A stretch of DNA of 64,000 nucleotides from Diphasiastrum complanatum (Eukaryota > Streptophyta > Lycopodiopsida > Lycopodiales > Lycopodiaceae): assembly GCA_029204225.1 (NCBI GenBank), contig CM055092.1, positions 60,327,401 to 60,391,400 on the forward strand, written 5' to 3'. Position 1 is the stretch's first letter; every line of letters starts with the position of its first letter. The translations under genes and the position numbers were made by a program. Below the pieces are notes generated by a model. It saw nothing but the letters and a program-made list of their open reading frames with translations. It was not told the origin of the DNA and searched no databases. Positions 23,861 through 35,829 of this stretch are shown here, in pieces.

Positions 23861-24485
23861 TTTCCCCAAAAAAGTGGTCACGCCCCCTAAAGAATGGCAA
23901 ATATTTTTTCTTTTGGGAGTTGTGTGACCTCAAGGCCAAAGTGCTGTGCCAGGCGTTTTATGTTTTTTTTCTAAACTTTGAAGAAAATTATACCTGCCTA
24001 TTGTCCCGTTAATCTAGTTGGCTAATGCAAGCTAGAAAGACAACTAGTACTTGTTCTGAAACATTCAACTAGAAAAAGCCACGGGCCTTTTGTTCTATTT
24101 GTAAGATGTATATCAGGGAATTTGAAGATTTTAATGAGATGTGTATTCATTGTTATGCATTGGCCTTTCCGCAGCAACTTCAGACTCAAAGACTGTTTCA
24201 GTTTGTCATTCAAGTGGTAGCTATCTCATCAAGGGGTAATCTGATAATGAAGATTAAGAAAATCACATGCACCATTTGCAGTCACAGCATGCACATCTAA
24301 TATCTGATATTCAAGCAAAATTTGTGAGAATACTACGTTGAACAAAAGAGAAAAATCTTTATCATGAGAAATCAACGTGCCATGCAATGACTACAGAGGA
24401 AAAAGTGTAATCCTAATCAAAGATGACTACAGAGGAAAAAGTGTAATCCTAATCAAAGATTAAAGAGGAAGTAGAGCTTATTCAT
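23861..24485. other. Intergenic DNA with a 36-bp tandem duplication
   Basis: No gene seen. A perfect 36-bp tandem duplication (start TGACTACAGAGG) lies at 24388-24423 and 24424-24459, just outside the left LTR of the next element. Confidence 0.6.
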
Positions 24486-24734
24486 TGTTAGACTTCTTGC
24501 TCGCTATTACTTCCTTATATCCTATCACCCACTTGGAAAAACGTTTCCTGTCTTTTTCAGTACCAAGCTTATACCCGCCAAAATCTAAAGATTTCTGACT
24601 GTTAACTATCAGTCAGTTTAAACAGAATTCTGCTACGTGCTGAGATTCTCATGACTAGAGCTGCTGTCGTTATCAACTGATCCTGACGTCACTTTTCCAC
24701 AATCTGAGAATATTCCAGCATCCTTGTATTAACA
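24486..24734 (-). repeat. 3' LTR of the 24.5-kb copia element
   Basis: On the minus strand it begins TGTTAATACAAGGATGC at 24734 and ends near GAAGTCTAACA at 24486. Confidence 0.88.
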
Positions 24735-25570
24735 AATCCTCCCTCGCTGAAATTATTCAAACCAAGTCTTTTGCAATGTATATTGTGAGATTCTCGATCT
24801 AGCGCTTTAGTCAATATGTCAGCCGTCATTTTCTTAGTGGGACAATAGTGTACAGTTATGGACTCATCTTCAATCGTTTCACGAATGAAATGATATTGAA
24901 GATCAATATTCTTGGCTCTATGATGAGATCCTCCATTTTTGCTCATGAATAGAGCTCCTTGATTATCATTGAGAATGCTTATTGTGGGGATTTCAAATCC
25001 CCATTCTGTCATTAAGTTCTTGATCCACATAGCTTCTTTTGATGCTTGAGCCAGGCTCACATACTCTGCTTCTGATGTTGAAAGTGCCACGCTTTGTTTG
25101 ATACTTCCCCAGGCGATTGCTCCTTCGCACATTATAAATGCGTAACCAGATGTGGATCTTCTGCTGTCAATATCGCCTCCCCAATCTGCATCAGCTAAAC
25201 CAATCAAAACACCTGCATCTTAGTTCCCGATTAATAGTTCCTTCAAGTATCTAAGGATTCGCTTGGCTGCAACCCAATGCATCCATCCTGGATTACTATT
25301 GAATTGTCCTACTTTACTAACACTGTAAGCTATGTCAGGTCAGTGCAAAAGCTTTTGTAAATCAAAGATCCTACTAGAATTCCTCATTTTCTCTCGATCA
25401 GATTCACACATAGGGCTCATACTGCTACTAAGCACTACTCCTTTTTCAGCTGGAGTACTAACTGGATTTGCATCCATTAGACCGTATCTAGCTAACATTT
25501 CCAGAATGTATCTTTTCTGACTTAATCTAGTGATACCTGCAGCTATATCTCTTTTAATTTCCATTCCTAG
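24735..25570 (-). pseudogene. RNase H and late RT of the 24.5-kb copia element
   Basis: 25207-24689 encodes RNase H: ADWGGDIDSRRSTSGYAF, STSEAEYVSLAQASKEA, LNDNQGALFMSKN and the C-terminal TADILTKAL. 25564-25340 encodes the RT thumb (GITRLSQKRYILEMLARYG). The two pieces are separated by a TAA (complement of TTA at 25220) and a frame break near 25340. The RNase H catalytic acidic residues appear retained. Confidence 0.88.
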
Positions 25571-26300
25571 ACAATTATATACTTCTCCTAAATCTTTGAT
25601 AGAAATCTAATGCAAGTGCCATTTTAATTTCTTCTATCTTACTCTCATCATTCCCAGTGATTAGAATATCATCTACATATTTTGCTAGAATGACTATCAT
25701 TTCACATTCATGAATGATATATGTGTTGTTGTCTGCATTGCAAGGTCGCATCCCGATCATTTTTGCCTTTTTGTCAAACTTTTTATGCCATTCACGACAA
25801 CCCTGCTTGAGTCCATAAATTGCTCAACCCTGATCCATCATCAAATTCGGCTGGTTGATTCATATAGATTGTCTCATCTAGTTCTCCATTAAGAAATGTT
25901 GTCTTTACATCTGATTGCCGAACAATCCAACCTCTCTGAGTAGCTACAACAAGCAATATTCGTATAGTTCCAATGCGAACAATAGGAGCGTAAGTCTCCG
26001 TGAAATCAATTCCTTCTATTTGACTGCAACCTTTGGCCACTAACCTTGCTTTGAACCGTTCAATTGTACCATCTGGTCGTACCTTTAGTTTGAATACCCA
26101 CTTTGATCCGATAGCTCTTCTTCCCTTTGGCAAGGAAACGAGTTCCCATACGTGATCATCATGCATGGACTGTATCTCTTCTTCCATGGCTTGTTTCCAG
26201 TCAGACCAGTGGGAAGAGTTCTTTGCTTCATTCAGATTATGGGGCTCTAAAATTATTTCCTCTCTTTCTTCAGAGATGAAAACCATATCATCAAAATGTT
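25571..26300 (-). pseudogene. Reverse transcriptase of the 24.5-kb copia element
   Basis: 26286-25792 encodes the RT N-terminal half (WKQAMEEEIQSMHDD, GSKWVFKLK, YAPIVRIGTIRILL, QSDVKTTFLNGELDETIYM). 25760-25575 holds the catalytic YVDD box (AKYVDDILITGNDES). A frameshift lies near 25790. Confidence 0.88.
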
Positions 26301-26398
26301 AAGGAACCTTCTTAGTTCTCTAAGGCCTTCGAACGATTGAACCTTGAGCATAATCCCTTTGTTCTGTATCTGAACTTGTTGTTCTTTGCACTGGTTGA

Positions 26399-26830
26399 TC
26401 ATGAATGATTGTGAGGCTCTGTACGATTTTCCTCCACTGTCTTGGTCTGTGCATTCAGAAACACCACTGTGTGCTCTTCATAATCGCTATCCTTCATATC
26501 CAATTCCTTGTAGTGAGTTTCTTCTTCTCTGAACTCCACATCATGTGAAACAAGTATCTTCTTTGTTTCAGGATTGTATACTCGATAGCCTTTCTGATTG
26601 CTAGGGTATCCCACAAAAATACCTTTTGTAGCACGTGGGTCTAACTTGTGTTTGCCAGCACTAGTGTTGATCACAGAAAATAAGCATCCAAAGGTTTTCA
26701 AATGTGTCAGATCTGGTGCATGTCCTATCCTCAGCTCTCTTGGTGTCTTCCAGTCTAGTTTCTCAGCTGGAGATCTATTGCGCTTGTTCTGATGCTTTCT
26801 TTGGGTGGAAATTGAATGTTAATGTCCCCA
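26399..26830 (-). pseudogene. Integrase C-terminal remnant of the 24.5-kb copia element
   Basis: Encodes the post-core block KTFGCLFSVI, then FVGYPSNQKGYRVYNPETKK and the VSHDVEF turn typical of copia integrase C-termini. Nothing of the HHCC or DDE core is found to its right; the protease end of gag follows within about 100 bp. Confidence 0.85.
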
Positions 26831-26889
26831 CTTCCAGTTGCTGAGACATACGTGTTGTCTCCCATAAAGATTTGAATAGGAGGTATCAA

Positions 26890-27620
26890 TTACTTCATTT
26901 TTATAAACAAGCTGAGATCATGCGTCATATGTGAAGTAGCACCTGAGTCCAGGAACCAGTCCTTGCTTGACTCCACATCAATAGAATTCATGATGTCTTC
27001 CCGATCTCTTTGTGGATTTGGTGTAACCTTGATTCGAGCCATACGAGAGCACTCATCTTCCATCATTAGTGCTTCTTCAGCTACTTCTAGCTCCTCATTT
27101 TTAGCGATATTGGCCATTTCTTTAATGTGCAGACCCTTCATATTTTTCAGTTGTCCCTTCAATGGGCATTCTTTCAGGAGGTGATCAAGGCTATCACATA
27201 GATAGCAACATCTTTCCTTCTTCTTGAAATCCTTCTTAAACTTCTGTGAGCTCCTGAACTCGTTCTTTCCCTTGCTGTGGCTACCCTTCATGAGAAGCGC
27301 AAGTTCTTGCCCTCCTTGAGGTTGAACCTTACTCCTCCTCAGATCTGCTTCAAGTACTCTTCGAATGGCAATAGATAGCGTCAGTTCGTTTTCTCGCTCA
27401 TCAGCATACTGCCCTTCAATCGTAGCAATGAGAGATTCGAAGAAACTTGGTAGCCCTGCCAAGAACATGCAGGCTAGCTGTTTTTCTTGATCTGAAATCC
27501 GATGGCTGCAAGCTTTCGTGCTGTCTGCCGAAAGCGATCAGCATAAGCACTGGCGGTCTCTCCTTCTCCCACCTGCATGTTTGTGACGCTGCAAAATGAT
27601 CCTTGAGCCCAATCCAGTTC
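26890..27620 (-). pseudogene. Gag and protease start of the 24.5-kb copia element
   Basis: 27468-26890 is open for 192 codons: ending the gag domain (FLAGLPSFFESLIATIEG), then a basic region, the CCHC knuckle CYLCDSLDHLLKEC at about 27212-27171, and the protease site WFLDSGATSHMTHD at about 26960-26919. Upstream, 27620-27470 continues gag in another frame (ASAYADRFRQTARKL). The first third of gag is absent: the sequence begins within gag right next to the 5' LTR. Confidence 0.88.
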
Positions 27621-27624
27621 CATG

Positions 27625-27873
27625 GTATAGACTTCTTGCTCGCTATTACTTCCTTACATCCTATCACCCACTTGGACAAACGTTTCCTGTCTTTTTCAGT
27701 ACCAAGCTTATACCCGCCAAAATCTAAAGATGTCTGACTGTTAACTACTAGTCAGTTTAAACAGAATTCTGCTACGTGCTGAGATTCTCATGACTAGAGC
27801 TGCTGTCGTTATCAACTGATCCAGACGTCACTTTTCCACAATCTGAGAATATTCCAGCGTCCTTGTATTAACA
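27625..27873 (-). repeat. 5' LTR of the 24.5-kb copia element
   Basis: Matches 24486-24734 with about seven differences. On the minus strand it starts TGTTAATACAAGGACGC at 27873. No canonical tRNA-Met primer site is found just inside it, in keeping with a deletion that removed the leader and the gag N-terminus. Confidence 0.88.
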
Positions 27874-28347
27874 TAATCTTGACAGTTTAATTGTCTCAGG
27901 TTTAATGTAGGTTGCTGACTTAGAGGTATGCTATTGCTACTTGCTTAACATGTTCTGATGTGCAATCCTTCTGAAATCGTTAGATTGTGGCTACTATTGG
28001 TGTATACCCAGTGTAATTTCATGTCTGTAATATAGTTTTCAGCTTCTGAGGTAATTTGTTTTCACTAACTATCACTAACTAATGCGAGGTAGTTTTATTT
28101 GTAAAGGACATGTTTGCTGAAGTCTTCAAATGTGTTTGCAGGTCACCATTTCGGTATTTCTGGCTTGTGCGACAGTTCACTTCATTTTACACTAGACAAG
28201 TTCATTACAGGAGAGCTGATACATCCTATTTTAGTAAGTAGCAGGAGTGTTCTGCTGCCAGAGAACGACATTTTTCAAAGCTTTTTCAAGCTCACTGCCC
28301 TTCCCAAGACCACTTGCACCAGAAAGTGCTTCATAGCTTGCCTGATT

Positions 28348-29406
28348 ATGGCTCCCCATGGTCCTCTTTTGCGATGTATTGGCAATGTGCTGCACATTCC
28401 TCCTCATTCCTGTCATTTTTCTCACAATTTAAATGGGGCTTGTAACCAGGACTCGCGCTTGAAAGTCTTTGAGGATACGCTTGAGATCAGACTCCATTCT
28501 TTGACTTACATCGAAGAGTCACATGTTTTAAGCTTAGAATGGCTAAAAGATGCCTTGGAAGTGTTAGTAGCCACAAATGTGGATGCACAGGCTTTCATTC
28601 CTGCAGTTCACCTTCCTTTGTCAAAAAGGGATGAGAAGTGGATAAGGGATTATCTGGAAGATAGCTCAAGTGTTCTATATACATGCAATATGATTAGAGA
28701 GTACATTGCAGGAATAGACAACATCCTTATGCTTGTCAAACTGACTTTGCATTTGCTAAATTTGCAACCTGGTTCTTATAAGAGTGAGCTTAGACATGCC
28801 AACGACTCACTCTATGAGTGTGTCAGAGCTCTGAAGAATTGGACAGAGAACATCTATGACAGTGTGAAGGGGAAGTCTAAAGGTCATCATTTGATAGAGG
28901 ACATGCCTAAGCCCATTCTTATTACAAAATCAGAACCTGTTCCGAGAAAAAATGTATTTTTGACTGTTTTATCTGCAGCAAAACTGACAACCATTGTTAT
29001 CTGCAATACTGTGGTCACAGCTTTCACTAGTCAGAGAGATTCCCTTGTAGAGGTATCTGTGCCCGAGTCTTTTGCTTGGTCTCTCCCCCTTTTGACCCTA
29101 CAAAGAACAGTCAAATCAGTTATAATCAAGAGGATGGACAAGGGGCTGAATTTTTTCATTCCAGAACTGTGCAATGTGGAGTTTTGTCTGACAAAGTTGA
29201 AGGCTCTTCTGGATAGTTATGTGAACATTGATGTGGTCACTCTTGAAGAGGAGTTGACAGAGAAAACGTCTAACTTAGTGACTGACTTGAAGCATCAATC
29301 AGAAGGACTTGAGAAGTTTTTAAAATTATTAGAGGGCAAGATTGACAGGCTCTTCCACTTGACAATTGAGAATCGAAAGTCGTTTCTTGATAAGTTGAAA
29401 GGTTAG
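28348..29406 (+). CDS. BYPASS1/ROH1-like protein (UPF0496/PF05633 type)
   Basis: A single open exon. The first ATG in frame is at 28348, giving 352 residues to TAG at 29404. The frame is open further upstream to a likely 3' splice site TGTGTTTGCAG ending at 28141, so an upstream exon or 5' UTR intron is probable. Family features: an N-terminal helix with ESHVLSLEWLKDALEVLV, then LPLSKRDEKWIRDYLEDS; a central hydrophobic stretch near VFLTVLSAAKLTTIVICNTV; and a C-terminal helical part ending EGLEKFLKLLEGKIDRLFHL. BPS1 proteins limit a root-borne growth signal and ROH1 proteins bind exocyst Exo70 subunits; the role here is unknown. Length fits the family (350-400 residues). No frame damage is seen. 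A copia element sits 475 bp upstream. Confidence 0.8.
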   Translation: MAPHGPLLRCIGNVLHIPPHSCHFSHNLNGACNQDSRLKVFEDTLEIRLHSLTYIEESHVLSLEWLKDALEVLVATNVDAQAFIPAVHLPLSKRDEKWIRDYLEDSSSVLYTCNMIREYIAGIDNILMLVKLTLHLLNLQPGSYKSELRHANDSLYECVRALKNWTENIYDSVKGKSKGHHLIEDMPKPILITKSEPVPRKNVFLTVLSAAKLTTIVICNTVVTAFTSQRDSLVEVSVPESFAWSLPLLTLQRTVKSVIIKRMDKGLNFFIPELCNVEFCLTKLKALLDSYVNIDVVTLEEELTEKTSNLVTDLKHQSEGLEKFLKLLEGKIDRLFHLTIENRKSFLDKLKG

Positions 29407-32400
29407 AGTACTCAAATAAAATACCACAATGGGTTACAGTAAGTTCAGAGAAGTTTTTCCTTCTGATGTGCTTTGCAGAGGTTGATTTCATTCACGTAGG
29501 TACTCGCTTAGAGTTGTGGAGATTCTGGATCAAATTCACATCCTTTTTTCCTTTGAGCTTGTAAAGAAACATGCTCAGGATAAAAGTCCGTCGATCTGTA
29601 CATGGAAATCAAGTTGGCAGCCTATGTTTGTATATAGCTGTTGTGCACTGAAAGATATGAAGTATTGAAATATTCACTTCACAAAGAGGTATTGAAATTT
29701 TGTGTTTGTTTGTGTCTCATGTCATCTACAATGTATGAATCCCTTTCTGCATTATGAAGACATGCCATGGCTATCATGTTTTTGTTGGATGGCCTGTGTA
29801 AAGCAAGGTGATCCTCTCCAATTAACGGAGGCAGGTTTCAACATCCTTTACATAACCTGGCAACAAGCTAATTGAGCTTTTTAAAAGCAGCAGCGACCAA
29901 CATTGTTCTTAAGCATCTTGAAGGTAGCACGTTTTTGGTCTTTATGGTGTTTCATACTGGTTCATCTTGTTCTGGACAAATAAAATAAAACCTTTCTTTG
30001 TGGATGAGATTTGACTTTGAGCTTGGCTATTTGTTGCTAGATGTTGCTTTGCTGGATATGAAATATAATGTCAAAATGGTGTCTTGGTAAAGGGTACTTG
30101 GTGGACCTTAAGTGTTTCCTAAAGCGTTTACGCAATGAAGTCATTGGGTAGAGGAGATCCTACCCAATAAGAGTACTAGGGTTGGCCCCTCCGGGCCTCA
30201 CCTAGAACTCCTTACTGGGTAAAATGTCATCTAATGCACCTTGCATAATACGTTACATGCATGATAGCCTGAAGTGGTGAAACTCATGCCTTTGTTATTC
30301 ATGGATAAACATGCATTGGTCAGATCAATATTCAAATTTAAAAGAACGAGTACCAATAGGATGTGAAATACCGAAAATTGGTAGCCCTCTTCAAAGACCT
30401 ATAATCCATTTACAATTAGCTATTCAATTTTTTTTGTTGTGGAACATATACAAGATTATGCATTCTTTTTGTAATTGTAATGTAGGGTTCAAATCTTCCA
30501 ATTTAATTTGAGGTCTTTTTTGTTTGTTCCTAGATTGATAATGAGAGAGATTACTTGATGGTTGTCACAGCATTTCTAAGATATACAAAAAAAAACCTTA
30601 AGTGTCTAACATCTTTTATTGAACATGATAATGCATGTGGATGACTGTTTGGAAGAACAGAATGTTGTTTCTTCTTTTCAAGAACAATGTTGGGACATGA
30701 AGACAATTCATCTACTTTCAACTTCAATTTACAAGAGAAAATATTTTTGAATAGTGATAATACTATAGCACAATGGACCCATAAGAAATACATTTAATAT
30801 ATGAAGCACAAACCCGTTCATACAAAGGTGCAAATGTGTCAAGATTAAAGAATGGAGTGATCAAGCGTTAATGCTTTGTTCAAGAAATTAAAAAAAATAC
30901 TCTTTTTCCTTTCTTTTTATGGAGTTCATGCTCCACACTTTTAATTATTCAAATAGAATGTTATTATACATACGAATGCATGCCATGAATAGGTAGTTGC
31001 GTTCACCATGCCCAAGTCACAATACTTCAAAGGTTATGCAATTGATTGGCATGGGCCACAAATGCATGCCCAAACAATTGCAAACCATACATAGGTGAGC
31101 ATCAATCATGAATAACATGCTCTGAGAAACATCACATAGAGATGAGGTACAAGAAAAACATAATTCTCATAAAAGTTTTGCACTACATGCCCATTATTCC
31201 TCAAATCCAACACATATTCCATTGCCTATCATTAGCAGAAATATTGAATTGGCATTCAAAAAATAGATTAAATGGTGTCACAAGAATTGTGTATTGTATG
31301 GCAGCCAAACACATTGATGAGAAGTGGCCCATATTTGTGTAGAGCCTAGGAACTTAAAACTGGGCTTGAGCATTGATAGGGTAACGGGTTAAACCTCAAG
31401 GACATAGACCATCAACATGGTCATCACTATGCGGGTCTCGTAGAAATGTCCACTATTTGGAATTCATTAGGACAATTGTTATGCAAGGTATACTGCCTAC
31501 GGCATAAGCACGAGTGTGTCCACAGTCGAGGTGTTCAACAGAACGGGGGACTTGATGCGACAAAGTGTTGCCCTCGACGTGTAAGCATAATTAATTCTCG
31601 TGGTTCAGACTTGAAGCTGTGTACACGTAGGATAGATGAGCTAAAGTGATCCTAGGTAGGTGAAAGCATGGTCCGTGCCTTGTGGGGTGTAGGGTGACAT
31701 ATTGAAACTGCACAAGTTAACCATTAGCACAGACATGCGGCTCGAATTTGGGTGTAAATCATAGGTGGTTAGTTGCCGGTGCCGAATAGTTGTCGATCCT
31801 TCAACTATAAGGGTTGTCGACCAAATTTGTTGGGACATAACTGAGGCAATGTGCTACTTGACGATGGAAACACGGATAGTTGGATGCGTGTTTTTCTTGG
31901 GATGATTCTGTGATAGATTTGTATGGGTCCGGCTAGGCAAAAGTCCTTGGTAGGAATATCTCAAGGGGGGTTTAGGGTTTAGGGTTTAGGGACCTTGTCT
32001 TTGTTACCTGTTAGTAAACCTACTTAATTGTCTTGCTTGTATGTGTCAATGGTGAGTCTTAGTACTTGTGCTCTACTTGGTTTGCATGATTGCTTATGAT
32101 ACAATGATTTGTTAATACTTGAGAAGAATTTTTTTTTTTGGAGGCTGATACCATTAAACAAAGAAAATTATAGAGTACTCTCATGTGAACGACAACGAAA
32201 CAATTCAATATTTGCAAATGATTAGATGGTTTATCTGTTACTTGGGTTAGTTTCATTTGCGACAATGCCCATTAGATACAAGCAGAAAATCAAAAGTTGG
32301 AAAGGAAAATTTTAGGAGGGATCTTCTTGGGAGTAGTTGATGTTTATTGGGATGGCTACCTTTCGAAATTGAAACTCACTGAGCATGGGTGATATCCAAT

Positions 32401-32640
32401 TTCAATTGAGTTTTTCCTCAACGGGAGAGAGGAAAAGCTTTTATTCAATAATCTAACTCTAAGTCTGATTAGCTAAGTTTAGAAGTGGGGGAGGGGGAGA
32501 GCTATCACACTCACCCCCTCTCTTGGTGCAAAATATGAACTGATCATTGACATCCAATAATCAATGTGAATCTACAATGGAGTCAGAAGCGCCCTGATTA
32601 GAAATTTATTTATTTTAGGAGGCATTACTCTGTAGCTAAT
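29407..32640. other. 3' flank of the BPS1-like gene and intergenic DNA, no gene seen
   Basis: About 3.2 kb with only short, unrecognised open frames. 31340-31990 is somewhat GC-richer, lacks coding signal and may be an LTR or other repeat. It ends with three telomere-type units. A stretch near 30100-30240 (GGTTGGCCCCTCCGGGCC) looks repeat-derived. Confidence 0.5.
31971..31991 (+). repeat. Short interstitial telomere-type repeat
   Basis: Three perfect TTTAGGG units, the Arabidopsis-type plant telomere repeat, in an otherwise unrelated sequence. Confidence 0.9.
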
Positions 32641-32952
32641 TAGTATTTGCTCAACGACATTCAGTTAAAGCTTATTTTTTGATACAGCCTCGCGCTGTTG
32701 CTTCAAGCTATTGTACTCATTTTTCAATCAATCAGAGTGCAAGTTTTTGTCTACACTACTGCTTTGTTCTATTGCACATTGTGCATTCATCTTGATTATA
32801 ACTGACGCACACTTTCGATCCGCCACCATCCATTGCTAAAACTTCTGTAGCTATTCCGCGCATTTCGAACTTGATATCAGAGTTCTGTTTCTGTCAGATC
32901 TCTACTATTCCGATATCAGTCGATCCTTCCGTATTCTCATCGTTTTACGACA

Positions 32953-32964
32953 TGGTATCAAAGC
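32953..32964 (+). promoter_or_regulatory. Primer binding site of copia-3
   Basis: TGGTATCAAAGC, complementary to the 3' end of initiator tRNA-Met, directly after the CA-ending LTR terminus at 32952. Confidence 0.85.
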
Positions 32965-33097
32965 GGGTGGTTCAATAATTTGAATTTCTATTGCAGATTA
33001 TCAGTCTTGTTTCTACCAACACATCATTTTAGCAAGTGCACAACCAACAATTTTTTGATATCGTTGTTTCTACCAACAATCTCGCTCTCTACGCCAG

Positions 33098-33746
33098 ATG
33101 GATCCGTCTTCTAGTTCATCTATGATTGACAAACTCGACGGAGAGAACTACCATCTCTGGAAGTTTAAGATGAAAGTAGTTCTACTTGCCAAAGAATTAT
33201 GGGACATCGTTGATGGCACAAAATCAAACCTGAGGGTGATGCAACCATCATCACCAAATGGAGGCAACGAGATGGCAAGGCATTTGTCTTAATCACACTC
33301 TATATCATAGACTCCCAAATCATTCATATTCGAGCTGCTCAGATTGCTTACTGACCAGGTTCTAGACAAAATCACATAGCCAGATAATGCTTCTCGAAGA
33401 CCAGCTGACCAACCTACAATGGGATGGCAAAGACCTCACATCCTTTATCAGAAAGATGAAGGACCTATTCTTTTCGTTACACAACGCCGGAGCATACAAT
33501 GCAGTCTCAATAGAAAAGCAACTCACCTACTTGCTACGAGCTTTACCAAGATCCTTCCAGACTACCCGAACGTTGCTAGCCAAAGATCCACAGATGACTC
33601 TCGAAAATGCGGTAATCGAGATTAGAGAAGAAGTCAAAGCCCGTGAGCACCTTGATCACAAGGACACCTCTGATCAGGCTCTCTATGGCAGTAAGGAAAA
33701 GTCAAAGAAACCGTTCAGACCTAAGAGGGATTCAGACACAAAATAG
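33098..33746 (+). pseudogene. copia-3 gag remnant
   Basis: ATG at 33098 starts MDPSSSSSMIDKLDGENYHL, a copia gag N-terminus of the LDGxNYxxWK type. The first frame stops at 33290. The rest is open in 33387-33746 (LLEDQLTNLQWDGKDL, RALPRSFQTTRTLL) and stops at a TAG before the usual CCHC knuckle. Coding sequence then jumps within about 90 bp to the integrase C-terminus. Confidence 0.86.
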
Positions 33747-33779
33747 GATTAAGATCAACAGACGGAGGCAGTCGACAAA

Positions 33780-35480
33780 TCCGGTGTTCGTCACACGACA
33801 CCACACGAACTATGGTGGGGTAGAAAGCCCAATCTGATGCACGTTCGGATCTTTGGTTGTGTCGGTTATGCACACGTTCCAGATAAGCTTCGAAAGAAAC
33901 TGGATGAGAAAGTTGAACAAGGATACCTCGTCGGGTATGACAATCATTCATCATACTCCAGGATCTACATGCCAGAGACCAACAAAGTGAAGACCGTCAG
34001 AGACGTCAAGTTTGATGAAACCAGAACAACGGCCAATGATGATTTTGTCAGCTACGAAGTCTTAGGAAAGCACTACTACGACCTGTCATCCGTGACAGAG
34101 GGAGAAGACCGCAAACACTCAGAGAAAGATGTTCGGATCCCACATCAACTGAGCAATGAATCAAACAAAGAAAGGACCGCAAGCCTGCCTACAGCTAGAA
34201 CGTCATTAAACCACAATGGTTCCGCACCTAGCCGAAAAGACAAAGGCAAAGACATTGTAGTACCTGAAGAATCTCCCAAAAGATCAATAAGAGAACGAAG
34301 AGCGCTAGCTAGATTCGTGCTAGGCAACTCAGCTTCGACATCTAAATAGTTCTACGGATTCAACGATGACCGCAAACCTACGAGGAAGCCATCAATAGTC
34401 CCAAAAAGGACAAATGGGTGCAAGCCATGAATGAAGAGATCGAATCCATGAAGAAGAATGAAATATGGATGCTGCAACCAGTACCAGATAAGTGAAAAAA
34501 TTGTGCAATGCAAATGGGTATAAAAATTGAAGTACGGACCGAATGGAAATGTGTCTAGATACAAGGCCATACTTGTAGCGAAGGGTTTCTCTCAGAAGTA
34601 CGGTATCGATTACACAAGTACCTATTGTGCTTGCAAATCGACCACGACTATGCCGAAGGAAAGCTATACCTTCATCAGTCTAGGTACATCTAGAAGATGC
34701 TAGATGATTGCGGGATGACAGGTTGCAAAGGGACCAATAGCCCAATGCTTGCAGGAACAATTCTGACAAACGAAGATGGTCCGAAAACTGATGAAGAGAA
34801 GGAGGCCATGCAACACACATCTTATAGGAGGCTAATTGGATCATTGATGTATCTAGTAGATAACACGCGCCCCAACATTGCTTATACTATGTTTAGGATG
34901 AGCCAATTCAACATGAACCCAGGTCCTATACACTAGAAGATTGCGAAGCGAATCCTCCTGTACCTTCAGAAAATGAAAGATTTTGGGCTGTGTTACTCCC
35001 GTGCTGTCAGATTTCAATTGCACTCCTACAACGATGCAAGTTGGGCATCACTCAAGGATGACTGTAAAAGCATCTCAGAAGGGTGCACCATTGCAGCAAG
35101 GGCAGCCATTCTCTAGGTCAGCAAGAAACAGACCATCACCACTCAGTCATTTGGCGAAGCAGAATATGTTGTAGCCGCCAAGATGGCCAACGAGATCACA
35201 TGGCTCAAATAGTTCCTCGACGGACTGGGTGAAACCACCAACGAGCCTCTAATGCTGCAAATGGACAATACATCTGCCAAATACTTGACGAAGGATCTCG
35301 TGTTTCATTCAAGGATGAAACACATTGCAATCAAATATCATGGGACCTAGTCGAGAGGAACGAATTGAAAACCACCTTCATTGTGGAACGAAGCAGATGG
35401 TAGCCAACATCTTTACTAAGCCCTTAGACAAAGGGATGTTCAAAAGACATAAGACGAGTCTGGGAATTGTAAAACTACCA
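33780..35480 (+). pseudogene. copia-3 integrase C-terminus, RT and RNase H remnant
   Basis: 33837-34349 encodes the integrase C-terminus (RIFGCVGYAHVPDKLRKKLD, GYLVGYDN) and the linker to RT. Broken RT N-terminal peptides follow (VAKGFSQKYGIDY near 34574-34612). After a deletion that removes the YVDD part, 34697-34936 encodes the connection (RRLIGSLMYLVDNTRPNIAY). RNase H follows to about 35400 (SKKQTITTQSFGEAEY) with a TAG at 35210 and a frameshift near 35340. It ends with IFTKPLDKGMF. Confidence 0.86.
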
Positions 35481-35829
35481 CGCTTTGAGAGGGAGCTGAA
35501 GAAACTTAATGTTTCTACTCCCAAAGCTTTGATAGCATTCGAGTTCTTGTCTGTAGAAATGCCCGGAAAGGACCTACAGGTCTTTGTATCTGTAGAAATA
35601 TAAAGGATTGCCCACATGCAAAAACTGCCCCAAAATAACTGCCTACATAACGGTTTCAACAAAGGCCAAGACCCGAAGACACGAAGGTCAAACGAACGAA
35701 GACTCGAAGGCATTAGGGGATATTAGAACTCAAAATGAGCCCTTTGTCAAGATGCTTTTTTTTACTTTGCATGCTTTCACAACGCTTATGTATCCCAATC
35801 AATGGTGGCCATCTATGACGAATTGTAAC

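Larger units (their letters stand above)
24486..27873 (-). mobile_element. Ty1/copia element with both LTRs, integrase core deleted
   Basis: Two nearly identical LTRs of about 249 bp (24486-24734 and 27625-27873) flank a minus-strand gag-pol remnant of about 2.9 kb. By eye the LTRs differ at about seven positions (near 3%). A purine-rich tract lies just inside the 3' LTR (complement of AATCCTCCCTCGCTG). The coding order is gag, protease, integrase C-terminus, RT, RNase H, so the pre-integrase and integrase catalytic core are deleted between about 26890 and 26800. No clear target duplication is visible (TTCAT left, TAATC right). It lies directly upstream of the BPS1-like gene, in the region I read as that gene's 5' intron or leader. 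Confidence 0.92.
32680..35600 (+). mobile_element. Internally deleted Ty1/copia element (copia-3)
   Basis: Probable 5' LTR ending CGACA at 32952, a perfect copia primer site, then gag, integrase C-terminus, RT start, RT end/RNase H. Protease, the integrase core and the middle of RT are missing. The 3' LTR is not identified. The A/G-rich DNA after the RNase H end is interrupted at 35712 by TIR transposon copy A and resumes at 39144. Confidence 0.88.

Noticed and set aside
24388-24459. CRISPR-like direct repeats
   Set aside because: Two adjacent copies without spacers in a plant nuclear genome are a simple tandem duplication.
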